Source of the DNA: Eutrigla gurnardus
Lineage: Eukaryota; Chordata; Actinopteri; Perciformes; Triglidae
Reading direction: 5' to 3'
Assembly: GCA_963514095.1 (NCBI GenBank)
Contig: OY741275.1
Location: 14,219,069 to 14,283,068 of the forward strand
Length of the DNA stretch: 64,000 nt
Shown: piece by piece, positions 13,814 through 23,667 of the stretch
How the letters are laid out: each line of letters starts with the position of its first letter
Position numbering within the stretch: position 1 is the first letter of the stretch
The notes under the pieces: model-generated
What the model was told of the DNA's origin: nothing
Seen by the model: only the letters and a program-made list of their open reading frames with translations
The model's database searches: none
Position numbers and translations under genes: made by a program

Positions 13814-14389
13814 CCATGTGCGGGTTAGTCTTTTTCGCGTACTTCCACATTGCTTCATCTATATTCGTGTGTGAGTGTGTGTAAGCATGCTGCGTGTGTG
13901 CAAGTGCGATTGGGAATGCAGTGAAAATAGTGAGGTGTGTTGGGGAGCACGCCCGTCCCTGTTTGTGCATGTGTGTGTGAGTGTGTTGTGTATTCGCAGA
14001 CTTACTGCTCCCACGTCCCTGAGAATGAGGCCAATCAGATTGGACGGACAGTTTATTTCCAAACACAAGCGTCTGGCCTGCTGCCTCACACACATTCCAA
14101 TACTTCCAGACAGACTTTCAGAAGCGGGAATTAAAAGGCATCGGAGTTGTTAAAACATGGCATTCCCAAAAAAGGGCTGCTGGGCCTCGAGACTACCCAG
14201 AAACATCCCACATGACTCAACTCTGCAGGAATGACAGCATCGCCAGGGTCGCTGATGAAGGTCCTCTCATAGATGTAGTCGCTCTATTACACTCCTCTCC
14301 TCTCTCTCTATTTCAATCCTTCCACCTCTCTGTCATCGTGCTCTCGCACATATAAGATCATCTTTAACTGAAACTTTATCTCACGCAGT

Positions 14390-14512
14390 TAGGGTTAAGG
14401 GCCTTGCTCAAGGGCACCTCAACAGTGTGTAATGAGGGAGGGGAAAATGTTGCTCTTTCTCCTCCCGACCCAGATTTATTCTAGCGGCCTAACCTTTAGG
14501 CCCACTGCCGAC
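14390..14512. repeat. Dispersed fish repeat fragment (CCTTGCTCAAGGGCA core)
   Basis: Contains the motif GGGCCTTGCTCAAGGGCACC followed by CAACAGTGTGTAA and, downstream, CCTAACCTTTAGGCCCACTG. This order is familiar from a repeat scattered through teleost genomes. The copy is short and degenerate. No coding content. Confidence 0.5.
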
Positions 14513-14785
14513 CCATGGATTTAAACTGTGTATACAGTATAAACATGCATAAGCATGCAGTCGTTAATATCACACAGAATACAGTATCTGACTTTCTATT
14601 CAATCTGAACGCACTCTCGTGTGACATCTTAGTGAGATTCAACATAAAATGAAGTTAAATGCAGTGTTTTTGTGTCTCATGAAGAACTAAAATAGAAGAA
14701 ATTCAGTGAATTATATATTTTATTAAATATTAGCATATGAAAAATATTGATGTCGTCTTGGTCTTCAAATGCCCAAGTATGTGCA

Positions 14786-14812
14786 CGCACGCACACACAC
14801 ACACACACACAC
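14786..14812. repeat. (CA)n microsatellite, short
   Basis: Short CA array preceded by two GCAC units. Confidence 0.9.
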
Positions 14813-16397
14813 TGGAAGGAATGTTGTGTGTACTGTGAGTGGGAGTTGAGGTCAAACATCACTATCAGGGACTGTGTTAATGTATTCAACTCCTATATAG
14901 GCAGACTCAAGGGGAGCTATCTGTTTAACAGAGGATCAATTCATCCTGCTAGCAAAGGGGGCCACCAGCATGAAAAAGAAATGGGGGCTTTGACGCAACT
15001 GAAGTGACCGTTTCAAAGTGTTTAAGGGGTTGATCAACTTCCAGTCATGTCCGGTGTTTCCTCGAGAGGTCGCGCATGCATCACCCGAGGTTGGGTTCAT
15101 TAAAAGTGCCATGATAACAAAACAATATGGCAATAACGGAAGCTGGTTTTATCCATACTAGCTACACTATATTATATATGACAGGCAACATTTTTGGCAC
15201 ATAATGAGTCACTATCCAAACGACAAAATACATGCTACCAGGTTACTTCATTGAAAGACATTTTTGTTTTTCTCTTTTTTTATATGTGCGTTTTCCTAAA
15301 CTAAATGATCCCGATCATATCAACAAATAACCCTTAATAGATTTTTGTGATTTACTGATACTTCAGAAAGCTCCTTCCAGATGCTCAGAAGAGTTTTCAC
15401 TGGCTGAATAATAGTCAGGTGATGGTAAAATATATAAATGTAGTTTTAATATTGACTTGGTGAAAGAGTCTAAATAACCTCCTCCCCCTACATATCCCTT
15501 TATGTGTGTGATTTGGACTTAATAATACAAAATTAATAAGGTATAATAGCCTTTTTCTGAATTGGCCCCACCAGTGCACTAAATGAGAAAGATTAGAACT
15601 GCCCATAATATTTTAGACAAGAAGCATTCATTTTGCATAAATGTCACCTGATGTATAGAGTTTTGACCATCCTATTAGATTCAAGATTCGAACATATTCT
15701 AAATAAAATGTGAAATGCATTCCAGGCCTACTGCATATTTTGCCATGTGGGAAACAAAATTGGGAATTGAAAATTTAGGCAAATGAAAATGGAAACAAAG
15801 AGAAAGCACCTGTCTTTTTCATAAAACCAACAAAGGAGGAATTCACTTCATTAGCATGTTGCTTTTATTACTATAAGACAACGCAAGAAAATCACTCTGC
15901 AATACAACTCTTTCTAATGCTCTGCCACACTGTAGTGTTATTCTCACCTACTTTACCATAATCAGTAATTCATTTATATTTCAGCACCAGAATAATCAGA
16001 CTAATCTAAAAGTCTGATTAAACTATGGATCCATTGAATAATTAAAACATTTCCGTACGTTTCAATTACAAAAAAACGGTGGGTTTCAAGGGGCTCCCCA
16101 GGAACAGGGTTTCTCCACCTCCCAGTTTCCTGGGGCCCCAAAGGCCTTGTATAGTGTGTAAGGGGTAAACATTAAAATATTCATGTATCAATTAAATCTG
16201 TAGAAATTAATCTAATAAATATAACCGGACAAAGCTATTACAGGCTCTTAAACACCAGAACTTATTATGAGGATAAATCCTGCAGGGCTTTGGTGGAAAT
16301 GCTAATTGCTTGAGCAGTTCTGATTAATACATCTCTTTAGTGCTGGACTGGATAACTAGTACCAGACTCCTTAAATGAAGGCCTGTGTGATGAAATC

Positions 16398-16398
16398 C

Positions 16399-16444
<46 letters not shown>
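16398..16444. repeat. (CTAT)n tetranucleotide microsatellite
   Basis: About 11 units of CTAT ending seven bases before the left end of the transposon at 16452, so the element inserted next to, or seeded, the array. Confidence 0.95.
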
Positions 16445-16451
16445 AGATTTA

Positions 16452-16872
16452 CACTGCTCAAAAAAATTAAAGGAACACATAAATCGCACATTGTATGTGT
16501 ACATTGTATAATTTGTTGAGAACAAAATGACGTAACCACCGTCAATGGAACCAAAAGCATCGACCCATTGAGGGCTGGATAAAAAATCACCCCGAAAATT
16601 AAAGTAAAACATTTAAATAACAGGCTGATCCAACTGATAATGTGACTTAGTATGATTCAGTAGTGTGTTTGACCATCATGTGTCCGTATGCACTCCCAAC
16701 CACGTCTGGGCGTCCTGGGGGATCTCCTCCCAGACCTGGATCAGGGCATCAGTGACTTCCTGGACAGTCTGCTTCCTGAATGGACAGATTGATATCCCTG
16801 ATGTTTAACGGACTTATACTGTACTAATGCTGTTGTACTGGTTAAGCGTCCCCTTCATTTTTTTGAGCAGTG
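16452..16872. mobile_element. Internally deleted Tc1/mariner-like element (MITE)
   Basis: The left end CACTGCTCAAAAAAATTAAA follows a TA dinucleotide. The right end TTCATTTTTTTGAGCAGTG is its inverted complement. Inside, the stretch around 16695-16775 (CACGTCTGGGCGTCC, GATCTCCTCCCAGACCTGGA, ATCAGGGCATCAGTGACTTC) matches my memory of the transposase-coding region of a vertebrate Tc1-like element of about 1.5 kb with these termini, read from the opposite strand. Only about 420 bp remain, so most of the transposase gene is deleted and the copy is non-autonomous. Confidence 0.75.
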
Positions 16873-17599
16873 TTTATGACTTTAAAAACTTCACAGGCAA
16901 TTACTGTAGTAGTGATTGACATCTAATAAAATCTAATAAACATCTAATAACTTTGAGTCTCCAGGGTTATTACTCTCCACTGACCCATGACATTTAGGAA
17001 AACGTGGAAAATATGAACCAACTGTCTCAGAGATGAAACAAGAGCCTTATTCCTACCATTTTTCATCAAATATTGCACCCTTGCATCGATCCGCCCCTAA
17101 GGTATCTATTAGGCTTCACATTTTTACGGGCCTATCCCTATGACGTCCCAAAAATATATTTTTAATATGGAAAAGCCCGTAAAAGTGCTTCTCATGCCCA
17201 GGGACACAGTGTCTTGTCCGGACTCTGAGGCAGAGTAATTGCTCCAAGCCCCCCCTCTGAACCCCAGATCCGTCTTTACAGCTTGCATTAGCATACATAA
17301 TACTGCTCTGTGGACTCAAAGAGTCATGCCAATTGAAATGCAATCATTTTCACAGCAGAGCGCTGCCATCACCACTTTAATTGAGGGGGAGAGCGCATGT
17401 GTATGTGCATGGCTTTGTATCATGAGACAGGGGATAATTGCTTTTGCCATACAACATAGCAATATGTTGTTAATTCAATGATGGGGCTTGATTGCTTTTG
17501 TTTAGCTGTATCCCCTGGGCTGACTCGTGTTTGCGATGTTTGTCAGAAAACAGAAGGCGCAGACGATAACTGCTGCTCGAAGACTGTCTGCACTGTATG

Positions 17600-17646
<47 letters not shown>

Positions 17647-19053
17647 TAACACAATAATTCATTTGAGCCACATGCTAAAAATTGCATTTCAATGAATGTC
17701 CCACTGTTCAGTGACGATCATCCCCAAATATCTTATCATTATCTGTCGATTGCTTTTGTCAAATTAAAACGTGGTAAAATAGAGACACGGCCACGTCTGC
17801 TCTTTATATCTTTACACGTCTTTGTCCCCGAGTGCTGTTTAAGTTTCACTATGTGGCTTCAGGGGAACAGGATAGGCATGTGTGCAGACACTGATATTTA
17901 AAAAGTGGTGTATCACTACACTAATAAGAATTCAATATTGACTACATTATAGCCATTAACCTTAACCTTGACTGCAGATATAAGCCTCACCCCTCTGACC
18001 TGCTCATGATTCTAACCTATACAGACAAAATGAACTGATGGTTATCCGACGCTGTCTCTTTTTGGCACAAGTGGACAGTAAAGCCCTAAATGAGGAACTA
18101 TGACCAATTAACATAACAGAGCAGCAATTTCCATATAAAGTGGACACAGCAAATAGCTCTCTAATGAAGATCAGTGTTCAGTATTCTTGCTGGCTAATTT
18201 CTCTCAACATCAGCAAGAGCCTGCAGGGACAACGTGATTGAATTATGAGAAAGTGTATTAATGGCATGGCTGCTAATTAGGCCTCAAAAGAGAAAGAGCA
18301 TAAATCTTAAAGCCTAGTTGTAGACTATTCAAGTTGAGAGTAAACTTAGCACCGCTGCCAAATTTGGCTAAATGCTACCGAGAGGGCAAGAGATGCATTA
18401 GGGAGCAGCAAGGTTAATCTGTGGATATAAAAAAAAGACTCACTTTAATATCCTCATTTTATCCATGTATACCTCCTCACAATACCTGTGTTACTGATAA
18501 ACGAGTCTGCAGTGAGTTTGCTGTACTGTATTTTTAATTATTGCTGTCCTGTAATAATCTTTTTGGCCTTTATTTACAAATGCACTTACAATTACTTGGA
18601 CTAATGGTCCATTTACAACATAATAATACCCTACAACACATACAATAATGTGGGAAATGTGTATGAAATATGTTGTATTTTAAACAAGATAAACCCTGTG
18701 GACCAACTCCAGTTGTTGGCAGGTTTCAACACTATGTTTGACAAGTGGTGCAATCAGCCAGCAAAGCAGACTGAGTGAGAGCCTGATCCTGTTGTCTCTG
18801 GTGAGGCACTGACACTCTCTGGCTCAGTGGTGTAACTACAGTGTTACAAGATGGGAACGGCACTCCATCCCTCAGCCTCAGGAAAATAAGTAGATCGCTT
18901 CAGGACATGTGAAAACTGAAAAAGATGAAAATGCCCATTAATAAGTCTAAGCCCAAGGCAGGGTTTAACTCCCTGAGGTTAATCAGCTTACTTACAATAA
19001 ATATTTAACGTACTACTAAGAAAACACATCAGATGTTATAAGTAGATTACACT
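16873..19053. other. Intergenic sequence with a possible conserved non-coding block
   Basis: No coding signature beyond short chance ORFs. A (CA)n array lies at 17602-17642. The segment 18100-18310 is unique-looking, AT-rich and dense in ATTA/TAAT motifs (for example GCTAATTAGGCC near 18271), a composition typical of developmental conserved non-coding elements. Conservation itself cannot be seen from one sequence. Confidence 0.45.
17602..17642. repeat. (CA)n microsatellite
   Basis: About 20 CA units, uninterrupted. Confidence 0.95.
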
Positions 19054-19055
19054 TA

Positions 19056-20815
19056 CAGTTTTTCTCAGTCGCTTTGGTTCTTTTATCAGATCAGAATTTT
19101 CTCATAACTATTAGTTCAACCTCCACAACATTTAGTCATTTATGCACATCATAGTAGCAATTTCTCCTTCCTCTGAACAAATTGCAAATGCTTTTGGACA
19201 TGAATTTCTCCTTCCTCTGAACAAATTGCAAATGCTTTTGGACATGTATCAGCTGCTTTCATACAATTCTCTGCGGTTTTATAACATTATCATTTGCTTA
19301 TGTCATGTCAGTCAAAATGAACTATACTTATAGATGCTGAATAGTTGTTCCCAATAAAACTGCTGGGTGTCCTACTGGGTTCATATATGCTTGCCAAGTG
19401 AGGGTTCATTGATCCCTGAGTGACTGTGAACAAGTGGCTTGTCACTGGTAAAGAAGAAGGTATAAGGTATAAAGAAAGGTATAAAATTAGCTTGACAGAA
19501 TTTGATAACTAGTTCAACAATTTTGTATTTAATGACTCAAGCAATGAAATGAAGACTATTAGTTTTATTGGGAACGACTTTTCAGCATCTATAAGTATAG
19601 TTCATTTTGACTGACATGACATAAGCAAATGATAATGTTATAAAACAGCAGAGAATTGTATGAAAGCAACTGATACATGTCCAAAAGCATTTGCAATTTG
19701 TTCAGAGGAAGGAGAAATTGCTACTATGATGTGCACAAATGACAACATTTTGTGGAGGTTGAACTAATAGTTATGAGAATTTTCATTCTGATCTGAGAAA
19801 AAAACCAAAGCGACTGAGAAAAACGATATCAATCACGGCCTCACAATGGCTGAGGCTGGTCGGAGGGTGCAACCAAATGTTGGAAGAACCACTGTGAATT
19901 CAATCATTCAAACATTTCGTAGGGAGAACAGGTATGGATCATATTGGATAGTTATCCAACATCTCATAATATCTTTTGTTTACTGTACATTACTGTAATT
20001 TTACTCTGCACCACATAGGATTGAAAGACAACCTCACAGAGGTGGAGAGGGCCCCTTTTCACCCTGCAGCAAGAGGAAGCCATTTGTGCAATGGTGATTG
20101 CAAACAATGCAATAAGGTTGAAAGAAATTCAAAGCGTTGTCATAGAGGATAACGATGTGTTTGGCAATATTGAATCTGTGTCAATTGCAACAATTGACAG
20201 AGTGCTTAAGCGAAATGAAATATGTATGGAAGCCAGGGAACCACTGCACACTTTCATATACGTTGATGAGGCGGGTTTCAATCTGGCCAAAGGTAGAAGG
20301 CGTGGAAGAAATCATATTGGACAGAGAGCAACCACTGATGTCCCAGGCCAACGCGGAGGGAATGTTTCAATGTGTGCAGCCATCTCAGACATGGCGTCCC
20401 ATATCCCCCTTCTTGGTCCATACAACATCTGCTGATTTTTTAGACACGCTTTTTTCCCTTAGTTTTCAAATGGCTGTACCAGTACTGCTGTCTTGAGCAT
20501 TTTCAGGTATACAGAGTTCTTACTTTTTTTTTTGCATTGGAAAACACTGAGAGAATGAAAACATGACAAAGCCATTTGAAAATCTTGTTCATAAACGATG
20601 GTGTCACGACTTCTCATTTTGATGACACTGGCAGTTTCATTGACATGATTACCTGCTTTTGAGGAATGGATGATCCATTTTGAGCAAGTGACGTGCTTTT
20701 GCAGGTTATCCACTAGGTTTTGCAGTTTGCACTAATTGTTTTAAGAAATGCACTCACTGCTGTGCAAATGTTAATAGTGATGTGAGAAAAGCACCAAAGC
20801 GACTGAGAAAAACTG
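19056..20815 (+). mobile_element. Tc1/mariner-like DDE transposon, rearranged copy A
   Basis: The termini are perfect inverted repeats, CAGTTTTTCTCAGTCGCTTT on the left and its complement ending at 20815, with TA on both outer sides (19054-19055, 20816-20817). The first part is a fold-back: about 19056-19350 reads inward normally, and about 19350-19823 is the same 5' region inverted, ending in an extra internal terminus at 19804-19823. A damaged transposase follows. The 3' region (about 20458-20815) matches the opposite-strand sequence at 30720-31080 of copy C. The copy cannot encode an active transposase. Confidence 0.82.
19845..20433 (+). pseudogene. DDE transposase pseudogene (Tc1/mariner-like), copy A
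   Basis: The start ATG is at 19845. Exon 19845-19931 encodes a helix-turn-helix N-terminus containing GRTTVNSIIQTFRRENR. A GT-AG intron is followed by sequence from 20019 carrying QPHRGG, NNAIRLKEIQ and VSIATIDRVLKR. A one-base frameshift lies near 20055. A block of about 30-40 codons before the catalytic core is missing, because MEAREP runs straight into FIYVDEAGFNL. The first catalytic Asp (VDEAG) and the RRRGRNHIGQRA and VPGQRGGNV motifs are present. The second Asp and the Glu are not, because the frame stops at 20431-20433. Related elements are very common in teleosts. Confidence 0.8.
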
Positions 20816-21041
20816 TAAGACCTATGTTAGAAATGTACTTGCATACATTCTTGAATTTGAGTTTAAATTCACATATTTCAAAGGGCATTATAGGCATGAC
20901 CATGAAGACGAATATGGACATGAAGTTACAGTAAATTCAGAACATTGTTGAGTTAAGTGTAACACTGAAATTATTCAACTCCAAATAAAGTGTTTAATTG
21001 ACTTAGTACAACAGGATGTTTTTTTTATTTTAGCCTATTTA

Positions 21042-21655
21042 CAGTTTTTCTCAGTCGCTTTGGTGCTTTTTTCACATCACTATTAACATTTGCACAGCAG
21101 TGAGTGCATGTCTCAAAACAATTAGTGCAAATTGCAAAACCTACGGATATCATCCCTTGCAATGCAGCAAGGAAAGTATCTCCTGGAGTGGCGAATCCAC
21201 CCTCTGCATGACTCTGCTGTGATGTCGTCACATGCTTCATCCATGGCTGCTAGCAGGGCCATTTGCACATGTGGATGCCGGTCATAAACCTTCCACCTCC
21301 AGGCCGAGATAAACCCTCCTATTGGATTAAGGGATGGGGAGTAGGCAGGGAGATATTCGAACAGCATCCTGTAATGTGCTGCAAACCACTGTCTGACCAG
21401 ATGTGAGTGGTGAAAACCGACATTATCCCACACAACAACATACCTGCTGAGTTGGCCTCCACCCCTCTCATTCTCAGGGACTATGTCCCTGTAAAGAGTG
21501 TCTAAAAAAGTCAGCAGATGGTGAGGACGCCATTGTCTGAGATGGCTGCACACATTGTTACATTCCCTCCGCGTTGGCCTGGGACATCAGTGGTTGCTCT
21601 CTGTCCAATGTGATTTCTTCCACGCCTTCTACCTTTGGCCAGATTGAAACCCGCC
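21042..21655 (-). mobile_element. Tc1/mariner-like DDE transposon, 5'-truncated copy B
   Basis: The right terminus CAGTTTTTCTCAGTCGCTTT starts at 21042 after a TA (21040-21041), and the element reads on the minus strand. It breaks off at about 21655 inside the codons for the first catalytic Asp region (GFNLAK...), where the sequence changes abruptly. It lies only 225 bp from copy A in opposite orientation and keeps the C-terminal half that copy A lost. The two are independent damaged insertions of one family. Confidence 0.78.
21122..21553 (-). pseudogene. DDE transposase C-terminal fragment, copy B
   Basis: An open minus-strand frame of 143 codons covers the C-terminal half of the catalytic domain: FLDTLYRDIVP, RYVVVWDNVGFHHS with the second catalytic Asp in WDN, LPAYSPSLNPI, AWRWKVYDRHP and DEACDDI. 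The position where this family normally has the catalytic Glu (NPIEEF, from memory) reads NPIGGF, so the third catalytic residue is lost. The N-terminal continuation (RGRNHIGQRA, VPGQRGG) is in another frame around 21553-21650, so the gene is frameshifted as well as truncated. Confidence 0.8.
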
Positions 21656-21949
21656 GATAGCCTCTTACCTTAAGTTAAAATAGACCTAACATACCTGGGC
21701 CAGAAGAATATTGCAGGGGATTTTTGCACATTTTTGTTGGGCCGCTGCCCACACGGTAAGCTGTGTTGCTCATTCCACGAATGCATGATCCTTACAAGTT
21801 GTACCTCGTTGTAAAGGTGACTAATCAGGCTTTCCAACGATATAAAATACAATACCAATTGGTATTATTAAAGGGGAGGAGTAATCGACTGAAATAACGT
21901 TTCCAAACTTTTTTTGAGGAGTTTATTTATATATACATTCATATATAGT

Positions 21950-22290
21950 AGCGCACCTGACCCCAGCGGTTCCTCCCACGGGGGGTGAGCCCACAGGATG
22001 GCTGAGGAGCGGTTGCCATGTCGCTTACTAGGTACTCCGTTGCAAGCCCGGCCACCAGGCACTCGCTGATGGGCCCTCCCTCTGGGCCTGGCTCCAGACG
22101 GGGGCCCTGGGCTTCCTCTGGGCTGGGTCACTCCTCTTTTTCCTCGATTATTCATGGGGTCTTTTGAACCATTCTTAGTCTGGCCCCTCACCTGAGACCA
22201 TTTGCTATGGGAAACCCTCCCAGGAGCACAAAGCTCTAGACAACACAGCTCTCAGGGTCATAGGGACACACAAACCTCTCCACCACGTTA
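21950..22290. mobile_element. LINE-derived fragment (non-LTR retrotransposon, probably L2/Rex type)
   Basis: A GC-rich block in AT-rich surroundings containing CACCTGAGACCATTTGC, ATGGGAAACCCTCCCAGGAG, CACAAAGCTCTAGACAACAC and ACACAAACCTCTCCACCACG followed by AAGGTGATGG. I recognise this order of phrases from a non-coding part of teleost non-LTR retrotransposons. The minus-strand ORF across it is Gly/Pro/Arg-rich and has no domain. Class assignment is tentative. Confidence 0.45.
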
Positions 22291-22942
22291 AGGTGATGGT
22301 TCCCGGAGAGGAGAAAGCAGATTAGCAGAGCAGCAGAGAAGCAGAGCAGCAGAGGTGCAGCAGAGAAGCAGAGAACAGTAGCAGGTAAGCAGAGCAGAGG
22401 CACATATTAGCAGAGTGGCAGAGAAGCAGAGCAGAGGAGCAGAGCAAGGCAAGGCAAGGCAAGGCAAATCTATTTATATAGCACCAGGGACTGATTTTGT
22501 TGGAGCATTGAATCGTTTTCTTGCTTCATCACGTGATTGTTGTGTTCAGAGCCTTGGGGTTTTTGCTGAACATGTCCTTCTGATTGTGTTTAATTGACTC
22601 TTCTGCATCACACGACAATTCCTTGACCTGAAGTTCTTGTTCCAGGTTCTGAGATGTTCTAAGTTCCTCCTGAACTTCATTGGCCTTCTGATTTTCGTGT
22701 TGCAAGTCATCACATTTTTGTCTCATGGCCTCTTTTCTATCACACAACTGTCTGTTGGCCTCCTTAAGTTCTAAAGTCAGGTCCAGATTTTGTTTGAACA
22801 GCAAATCTTTTTCTTGCTTTGTCACAAGATTCTTGTTTTCGGAGACTTTTAGTTGTCGCTGAACATTTCGGACCTCCTGGGTTTGTTTTTTCAAATCCGT
22901 CAGAGTTTTTTCCATGTCATTTGCTCCATTACGCAACTTTTC
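22291..22942. repeat. Tandem duplicate unit: minisatellite plus truncated 3' end of the coiled-coil gene
   Basis: The unit starts GGTGATGGTTCCCGGAGAG, runs through a CAGAG/GAGAAG minisatellite (about 22318-22445) and four AAGGC pentamers, then jumps to a copy of the coiled-coil gene's 3' end (about 22487-22942). The same start phrase recurs at about 22951, opening a second unit that leads into the full-length gene. The copies are near-identical, so the duplication is recent. Unit 1 lacks about 490 bp (equivalent to 23228-23718). Confidence 0.8.
22487..22942 (-). pseudogene. Truncated copy of the intronless coiled-coil gene
   Basis: The minus-strand ORF at 22529-22936 repeats residues from about RNGANDMEKTLTDLKKQ through AEESIKHNQKD of the full gene (23668-25524) with only a couple of substitutions (SENKN for SEHKN, QVKE for QAKE). 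A 28-base deletion then shifts the frame into MFSKNPKALN. It has no promoter or N-terminus of its own. The high identity points to recent tandem duplication or unequal exchange through the flanking minisatellites. Confidence 0.85.
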
Positions 22943-22950
22943 CTTTTGGT

Positions 22951-23215
22951 GATGGTTCCCGGAGAGCAGAAAGCAGATTAGCAGAGCAGCAGAGAAGCAG
23001 AGAACAGGAGCAGGTTAGCAGAGCAGAGGAGCAGAGCAAGGCAAGGCAAGGCAAGTTAAGGCAAGCTAAGGCAAGGCAAGGCAAGGCAAGGCAAGCTAAG
23101 GCAAGCTAAGGCAAGGCAAGGCAAGGCAAGGCAAGGCAAGCTAAGGCAAGCTAAGGCAAGCTAAGGCAAGGCAAGGCAAGGCAAGGCAAGCTAAGGCAAG
23201 GCAAGGCAAATTTTA
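22951..23215. repeat. GCAGAGA and (AAGGC)n minisatellite
   Basis: A CAGAG/GAGAAGCAG block is followed by about 35 AAGGC/AAGCT pentamers (about 23037-23212). It leads into AAATTTTATTATATAGCACC and GTGCTTTACAGA. The latter motifs are the start of a teleost dispersed repeat that often carries such pentamer arrays. Confidence 0.9.
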
Positions 23216-23620
23216 TTATATAGCACCATTCGTACAAGCAGCAAATCATAGTGCTTTACAGAAAAAATTAAATAAAAGAATAACATCATAAAAAAGACAA
23301 CAGAATAGTCATACAATACAGGAAATAAGATTTTAAAAAAGCACATAAAGGTTTAAGATTAGGAAGTTAAGATTACCTGCATGTTGGGTTATGGGAAAGC
23401 TGCAGTAAACAAAAGTGTTTTTAGGCCTGATTTAAAAGAGCTGACAGTCTGTGCACACCTCAGGTGTTCAGGGAGCTTGATCCACAGGTGTGGAGCATAA
23501 AAACTGAACGCTGCTTCAGCCTTTTTAGTTCTGACCCTGGGTATACAGAGTAAACCTAAGACCTGAGGAGTCTGGGTGCTTCAGATCGAACAAGCAGCTC
23601 ATAAATGTATTTTGGACATG
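23216..23620. repeat. Dispersed teleost repeat downstream of the pentamer array
   Basis: Contains TATATAGCACCATTCGTACA, AAATCATAGTGCTTTACAG, then AAAGTGTTTTTAGGCCTGAT, AGGGAGCTTGATCCACAGGT and GGAGCATAAAAACTGAACGC. These phrases occur together in a repeat scattered widely in fish genomes. No coding potential. The only minus-strand TTTATT here (near 23214) could serve as a poly(A) signal for the coiled-coil gene, about 450 bp past its stop. Confidence 0.6.
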
Positions 23621-23667
23621 CAGCAGTGGAATAGAGGAGGAGAGCAGAGCAGAAGAGCAGGTGTTTT

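Larger units (their letters stand above)
7512..16397. other. Intergenic sequence, microsatellite-rich, no gene seen
   Basis: Nearly 9 kb without a recognisable exon. Most long ORFs here are translations of TG/CA arrays (Cys-Val or Thr-His runs) or their flanks. Two dispersed-repeat fragments and seven dinucleotide arrays are listed separately. The block at 9220-9300 (TTTAATGAGATCAATTGCC and neighbours) is AT-rich, non-repetitive and could be a conserved regulatory element. Confidence 0.6.

Noticed and set aside
21868..22191. 107-codon Gly/Pro/Arg-rich minus-strand ORF
   Set aside because: It lies across a LINE-derived GC-rich non-coding segment. Composition explains the open frame.
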